This document shows, one piece after another, positions 5,561 to 8,774 of a DNA stretch of 8,774 nt. Source of the DNA: an uncultured Planctomycetaceae bacterium (lineage in GTDB: Bacteria > Planctomycetota > Planctomycetia > Pirellulales > Pirellulaceae); assembly GCA_903927685.1 (NCBI GenBank), contig CAIYOB010000978.1, positions 1-8,774 on the forward strand, written 5' to 3'. Position 1 is the stretch's first letter; every line of letters starts with the position of its first letter. The translations under genes and the position numbers were made by a program. Below the pieces are notes generated by a model. That model worked only from the letters and a program-made list of their open reading frames with translations, ran no database searches and was not told the origin of the DNA.

Positions 5561-6879
5561 ACCAACTCGGATGCCGGATGCAAGTCGATGGTCGTCTGTC
5601 GACCGCCCGTCGCCAGGGGCTGCCGCAGTTGCTGGCGGCCCTCGCGATGATTCTGTGCTGTTCGTGCCAGCTGACACCCCAGCGGACTGCGGACACGGCG
5701 ACCATGAATGGTCCGGCGAGCCCCCCTGCGGTCATGTCGCCGACCATGCCCGCACCGCCGCTGCCGGGAACGAATCCGCCGGCGGACTATGGCGTCCAAT
5801 TGGCCGCCTATGCTCCGCAGGGGTTGCCGGCGTCCGCTTGGACCGGACAACCCAATAGCTGGGCCGCGTCTGCCGCGGCCCCCCCGGGCTGTGCGGCCTG
5901 TCCGCCGTGTGCGGACGGCGTGGCCGGTCCGACGGGACCATGGCGGCCCCCGGGAATCGCCGGCCGCTGGCCCTATAACGAGTATCTGTGCGACGGCGGC
6001 GACCAGGGCGCCCCCGTCGAAGTCGGGCGGGATCGAACCGTCTGGGGCTTGGACCAGGAAGATACGGTCGCGCATTACGACACCGTCGACGGCCGGACCG
6101 AAGTCGAAGCGTCCAATCCGGTCTGCCTGTACGCGCCGCGATTCGCAGCGGTCCGCCAAGTCTCCGGGCTGGCAGTTCACGAAGTCCATGATCGATTGGC
6201 GGGCGTCAACCTGCCTGTGCTGCCCAGCGCCCAGGAGTACCGCAACGGGCCGACCACGGTCCTGCAGCCGGTCGAGGCCGAGCGCTACGTGGGCACCAAA
6301 GGCCCCCAGATCTTCCGCGAACGGGCGCGGGGCGAAGCGATCGACGGAACCCAGGCGCTGGCCAAGTTCGACACGCTGTTCAGCGCTCACGAAGACTTCC
6401 TGTTGATCCGCACCGGCAACTTCGACAACACGGAAAAAGCCCGCTTGGCCGAACGGCTGGAAGCGGCCGTGGCGTGGACGGAAAACCAGGCGGTCCAGGT
6501 CACCATCGACACGGTCACCGCCCGCATCGCGACGAACGATGTCAGCTTGCAGTCGGTTTATTCGTATGAGTTGCCGCCCGGGAAACCGCGGCTGCGCGTG
6601 GTCAAAGTCGCGTCGAAGAAATCGGCTCAGCCCGGCGACGAGGTCGACTTCACGATCCGATTCGACAACGTCGGCGACCAGAGCGTCGACCACGTGACGA
6701 TCTCGGATAGCCTGACGACCCGCTTGGAGTACATCCCCGACACAGCGCAATGCGATCGCGAGGCCAGCTTCGGCACCCAGCAGAACGACGGCGAATCCCT
6801 GGTCTTGCGCTGGGAGATCCGCAGTCCGCTGCCGGTCGGCCAGGGCGGCATCATCCGCTTCAAATGCCGCGTGCGGTAA
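5557..6879 (+). CDS. Exported DUF11-domain envelope protein, cysteine-containing
   Basis: The predicted 440-residue protein has a hydrophobic export segment (about 23-33, PQLLAALAMIL) running into cysteines C34, C35 and C37. These suggest a lipoprotein-type or signal-peptide processing site, although the lipobox is not canonical. Residues 50-135 are low-complexity and rich in Pro, Ala and Gly, and include C-x2-C-x2-C (112, 115, 118). A conserved-looking core begins at WPYNEYLCDGGD (138-149) and runs to about 340; I do not recognise this part as a named domain. Residues 345-438 form a DUF11 (PF01345-type) immunoglobulin-like domain, with RVVKVASKKSAQPGDEVDF then FDNVGD, ISDSLTTRLEY and a final RFKCRVR strand. 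DUF11 repeats also occur in the chlamydial cysteine-rich outer-membrane protein OmcB, a relative in the PVC group, which fits an envelope role. The start is TTG, chosen for its Shine-Dalgarno; ATG at 5578 is the alternative. It is the last of the three envelope genes, with ndk 63 bp downstream. Confidence 0.85.
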   Translation: MNQLGCRMQVDGRLSTARRQGLPQLLAALAMILCCSCQLTPQRTADTATMNGPASPPAVMSPTMPAPPLPGTNPPADYGVQLAAYAPQGLPASAWTGQPNSWAASAAAPPGCAACPPCADGVAGPTGPWRPPGIAGRWPYNEYLCDGGDQGAPVEVGRDRTVWGLDQEDTVAHYDTVDGRTEVEASNPVCLYAPRFAAVRQVSGLAVHEVHDRLAGVNLPVLPSAQEYRNGPTTVLQPVEAERYVGTKGPQIFRERARGEAIDGTQALAKFDTLFSAHEDFLLIRTGNFDNTEKARLAERLEAAVAWTENQAVQVTIDTVTARIATNDVSLQSVYSYELPPGKPRLRVVKVASKKSAQPGDEVDFTIRFDNVGDQSVDHVTISDSLTTRLEYIPDTAQCDREASFGTQQNDGESLVLRWEIRSPLPVGQGGIIRFKCRVR

Positions 6880-6942
6880 CCGCGTCGACTCGCCGGCGGA
6901 GTGGTCTTGTTACCTTTCGTGGTCTCGCCTAACATGCGTCTC

Positions 6943-7401
6943 ATGGAACGAACACTCCTGCTCCTGAAACCCGATTGTGTCCAGCGGCGGATGATGGGCC
7001 GCATCATCAGCCGCCTGGAGGACAAGGGGCTGAATATCCTGGCGCTGAAGATGCTGCGGGTGACCCCCGAGTTGGCCCGGCAGCATTACGCCGAGCATGT
7101 CCACAAGCCGTTCTATCCCGGCTTGGAGGCCTTCATCACGTCCGGTCCGGTTGTGGCGCTGGTGGTCGAAGGGATTGAGGTGATCCGCGTCGTCCGCGAG
7201 ATGCTGGGGGCAACCAATGGCCGCAACGCGGCCGCAGGGACGATCCGCGGGGACTTTGGCTGCAGCCGGCAGATGAACCTGGTCCACGGCTCGGACGGTC
7301 CCGAGGCCGCGCGCCGCGAGATCGACCTCTACTTCCGGCCGGAAGAGATCGGCGCAGGGGCCGGTTTTCTCGCGCCCTGGTTGAGGACCGCCGACGAGTA
7401 G
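6943..7401 (+). CDS. ndk: Nucleoside diphosphate kinase
   Basis: This 152-residue cytoplasmic enzyme moves the gamma-phosphate between nucleoside triphosphates and diphosphates through a phosphohistidine, balancing NTP and dNTP pools. The length is that of the family (about 140-155). The N-terminus MERTLLLLKPD carries the nucleotide-binding lysine K9. VVREMLGATN gives R85 and T91, GTIRGDFG gives R102, and the active-site motif N-L-V-H-G-S-D contains N112 and the phosphorylated H115. These sit at a constant offset from the well-known K12/R88/T94/R105/N115/H118 set, so the enzyme should be active. I start at ATG 6943, which gives the usual N-terminus; ATG at 6934 or GTG at 6901 would add 3 or 14 unlikely residues. 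No clear Shine-Dalgarno precedes it. It lies 63 bp after the DUF11 gene and could be read from the same transcript, but the functional link is probably only positional. Confidence 0.96.
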   Translation: MERTLLLLKPDCVQRRMMGRIISRLEDKGLNILALKMLRVTPELARQHYAEHVHKPFYPGLEAFITSGPVVALVVEGIEVIRVVREMLGATNGRNAAAGTIRGDFGCSRQMNLVHGSDGPEAARREIDLYFRPEEIGAGAGFLAPWLRTADE

Positions 7402-7426
7402 CGTGGGACGCGGCGCGTCCACCGCT

Positions 7427-7520
7427 GCCAAGCCTGGGGGTTCCCGACTCGTACGGCCAGCGGACCGGGGTCGAGCGCAACGGGCCCCAGTGGCAAGAAC
7501 TGGGGGCTTGCCACTCGTAC
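7427..7520. repeat. Two imperfect 28-bp direct repeats
   Basis: Copy A (7427-7454) and copy B (7492-7520) share a G-C-A-A-G start, the core ctggggg/ctt or ttc, and the identical end actcgtac. They differ at a few positions plus a one-base gap. They lie in the gap after ndk, 37 bp apart. Copy B contains the inner stem of the inverted repeat at 7467-7536; copy A is a more diverged form. The spacing and number do not fit a CRISPR. A dispersed intergenic element present as two diverged copies is the likeliest reading. Confidence 0.6.
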
Positions 7521-7536
7521 CTCGCGGCTCGACCCC
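7467..7536. repeat. Nested inverted repeat (palindromic intergenic element)
   Basis: Outer arms ggggtcgagc (7467-7476) and gctcgacccc (7527-7536) are perfect complements. Inside them, agtggcaag (7489-7497) and cttgccact (7507-7515) form a second perfect 9-bp stem with a 9-base loop. The RNA could fold as one long cruciform-like hairpin starting 65 bases after the ndk stop. There is no T tract after it, so a classical intrinsic terminator is unlikely. A REP- or MITE-like element, or an mRNA 3' end stabiliser, fits better. No transposase or target-site duplication was seen. Confidence 0.65.
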
Positions 7537-7594
7537 AGGCACCCAGTTCCAATTGCTAGCATCCCCTAGTTGCCGCCCCGGCCATCTGTCGTTA

Positions 7595-7622
7595 CCGTAG
7601 GAAATTCCGTAAATCTACGGAA
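7595..7622. promoter_or_regulatory. Operator-like palindrome upstream of acs
   Basis: The arms ttccgta (7605-7611) and tacggaa (7616-7622) form a perfect 7-bp inverted repeat with a 4-bp spacer (aatc). A third half-site, ccgta (7595-7599), lies 12 bp to the left in direct orientation and can also pair with ctacgg (7615-7620). The cluster sits 56-83 bp before the acs start codon, a usual place for a regulator binding site or a leader hairpin. No regulator can be named from this. Confidence 0.45.
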
Positions 7623-7660
7623 CCCGGCCAATTCTGATCGGGTGTCACAAATTTCCCTTC

Positions 7661-7667
7661 GAAGGAG
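7661..7667 (+). promoter_or_regulatory. Ribosome binding site of acs
   Basis: The sequence gaaggag lies 10 bases before the ATG at 7678 and confirms that start. Confidence 0.75.
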
Positions 7668-7677
7668 TAATTGCATA

Positions 7678-8774
7678 ATGGCCGAACTCTCGACCACCGA
7701 ATCGGGCGGCAAACTGATTCCGCCTCCTGCGAATTTCGCCGGCGCAGCGAACTGTCCTTCGTACGAGGCTTACCAGCAAATGTACCAGCGGTCCATCCAG
7801 GATCCGGAAGGATTCTGGGCGGAGATCGCCCAGGGGTTTGTCTGGAACAAGAAGTGGGACAAGGTCCGCGAATACACCTTCGAGGGCAACGTCAACATCA
7901 AGTGGTTCCTGGGCGGCAAGACGAACATCAGCGTCAACGCGTTGGACCGGCACCTGGAAAAGCGCGGCGACCAGGCGGCGTTGATTTGGGAGGGCAACGA
8001 GCCGAGCGAACAGCGCGTGCTGACCTACAAGCAGTTGCACGCCGAAGTCTGCAAGTTCGCCAACGTGCTCAAATCGTTGGGCGTCCAGAAGGGCGATCGC
8101 GTCTGCTTGTACATGCAGATGATCCCCGAACTGGCGGTTTCCATGCTGGCCTGTGCCCGGATCGGCGCGATCCATTCGGTCGTGTTCGGGGCGTTCAGCG
8201 AGGACTCGCTGCGGGACCGGATCCAGGATTCCACGTGCAAGGTGCTGGTCACCCAGGATACGGCGTACCGCGGGAAGAAGCACGACATCCCGATGAAGGC
8301 CAAGGCCGACGTGGGCTTGAAGGAATGCCCCAGCATCGACAAGGTCGTGGTGGTCAAACGCACGGGCGTGGCGGTGCCCATGCAAGCGGGCCGTGACGTC
8401 TGGTACCACGAAGCGATGGCGGCCGCCGATCCAGTGTGCGAACCGGTGTGGTTGGACGCGGAAGACCCCTTGTTCATCCTGTACACGTCCGGGTCGACCG
8501 GCAAGCCCAAGGGCGTGCTGCACACCACGGGTGGCTATATGGTCTACACCGCCACGACGTTCAAGTACATCTTCGACTACAAGGAAGGCGACATCTGGTG
8601 GTGCACGGCCGACATCGGCTGGGTCACCGGGCACTCGTACATCGTTTACGGCCCGTTGTGCACCGGCGCGATCAGCGACATGTTCGAAGGCATCCCCACC
8701 TACCCGGATGCAGGCCGGTTCTGGGACGTGATCGACAAGTCCAAGGTCACCCAGTTCTACACGGCGCCGACGGC
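7678..8774 (+). CDS. acs: Acetyl-CoA synthetase (3' partial)
   Basis: This AMP-forming enzyme activates acetate with ATP to acetyl-AMP and then transfers it to CoA, feeding acetate into central metabolism in the cytoplasm. 365 codons are visible and the frame runs off the right edge; the family is about 650 residues, so the C-terminal part, including the regulatory lysine, is outside. Visible marks are the N-terminal ACS domain (FWAEIAQGFVWNKKWDKV, 46-63), RIGAIHSVVFGAFS (161-174), the ATP-binding P-loop YTSGSTGKPKG (269-279) followed by VLHTTGGY, and WWCTADIGWVTGHSY (307-321). In the last, V316 and T317 match the acetate-pocket residues V310/T311 of the Salmonella enzyme, which supports acetate over longer acids. 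One local oddity is GAISDMFEG (330-338), where most relatives I know have GATT-x-MFEG. The start has a good Shine-Dalgarno. A 276-bp leader with symmetric elements separates it from ndk, so it probably has its own promoter. Confidence 0.96.
   Translation, partial: MAELSTTESGGKLIPPPANFAGAANCPSYEAYQQMYQRSIQDPEGFWAEIAQGFVWNKKWDKVREYTFEGNVNIKWFLGGKTNISVNALDRHLEKRGDQAALIWEGNEPSEQRVLTYKQLHAEVCKFANVLKSLGVQKGDRVCLYMQMIPELAVSMLACARIGAIHSVVFGAFSEDSLRDRIQDSTCKVLVTQDTAYRGKKHDIPMKAKADVGLKECPSIDKVVVVKRTGVAVPMQAGRDVWYHEAMAAADPVCEPVWLDAEDPLFILYTSGSTGKPKGVLHTTGGYMVYTATTFKYIFDYKEGDIWWCTADIGWVTGHSYIVYGPLCTGAISDMFEGIPTYPDAGRFWDVIDKSKVTQFYTAPT

Noticed and set aside
5419..6750. 443-codon minus-strand frame opposite the DUF11 gene
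   Set aside because: No signal, motif or ribosome binding site; the + strand frame has a DUF11 domain and export signal.
6901..6942. Earlier GTG or ATG starts for ndk
   Set aside because: The family N-terminus begins at the MERTLLLLKPD methionine (6943); added residues would be atypical.
7427..7520. Possible two-repeat CRISPR fragment after ndk
   Set aside because: Only two diverged copies that include part of a larger palindrome, with no cas genes; the pattern fits an intergenic repeat element better.
7645..8634. 329-codon minus-strand frame opposite acs
   Set aside because: Shadow of the acs gene; the + strand matches Acs over its full visible length.

Overview
The window is GC-rich, tightly packed bacterial DNA that reads like a planctomycete chromosome (order Pirellulales or a relative). 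This assignment is an inference. It rests on the base composition, the long N-terminal regions before the signal-peptide cores, and a block of envelope proteins (short lipoprotein-like proteins and a DUF11 protein with a C-Y-L-x-A-P-x-F-type core) of a style I associate with that phylum. No rRNA, tRNA, CRISPR array, insertion sequence or phage gene was seen.

Left part (1-2311, + strand): the last two genes of a complex I / group 4 hydrogenase-like operon. The first is a fused NuoC+NuoD-type (HyfG/HycE-like) large subunit, cut by the left edge. The second is a NuoB-type small subunit carrying a two-cluster ferredoxin domain at its N-terminus. The small subunit keeps all its Fe-S cysteines. The large subunit has lost all four cysteines that would hold the Ni-Fe centre. 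This points to an energy-converting hydrogenase-related (Ehr) complex that takes electrons from ferredoxin or a similar donor but makes no H2. Membrane subunits would be expected to the left of the window.

Middle (2319-6879): a compact envelope region. A minus-strand gene encodes a secreted protein with a LolA-like look; it ends 7 bp from the hydrogenase-like operon. It diverges from a + strand run of three exported proteins: a probable lipoprotein with a Met/Pro/Gly-rich tail, a smaller secreted protein that is clearly its paralog, and a cysteine-containing protein with a C-terminal DUF11 domain. The last two are coupled by a TTG start that overlaps the preceding stop. A perfect 11-bp hairpin separates the two paralogs. 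No function can be assigned to this set from sequence alone. It is the best candidate here for an uncharacterised system, perhaps an outer-envelope protein complex.

Right part (6943-8774): two housekeeping genes, ndk (nucleoside diphosphate kinase, complete) and acs (acetyl-CoA synthetase, cut by the right edge). The 276-bp gap between them holds two imperfect 28-bp direct repeats, a nested inverted repeat that looks like a dispersed palindromic element, and a separate operator-like palindrome closer to acs.
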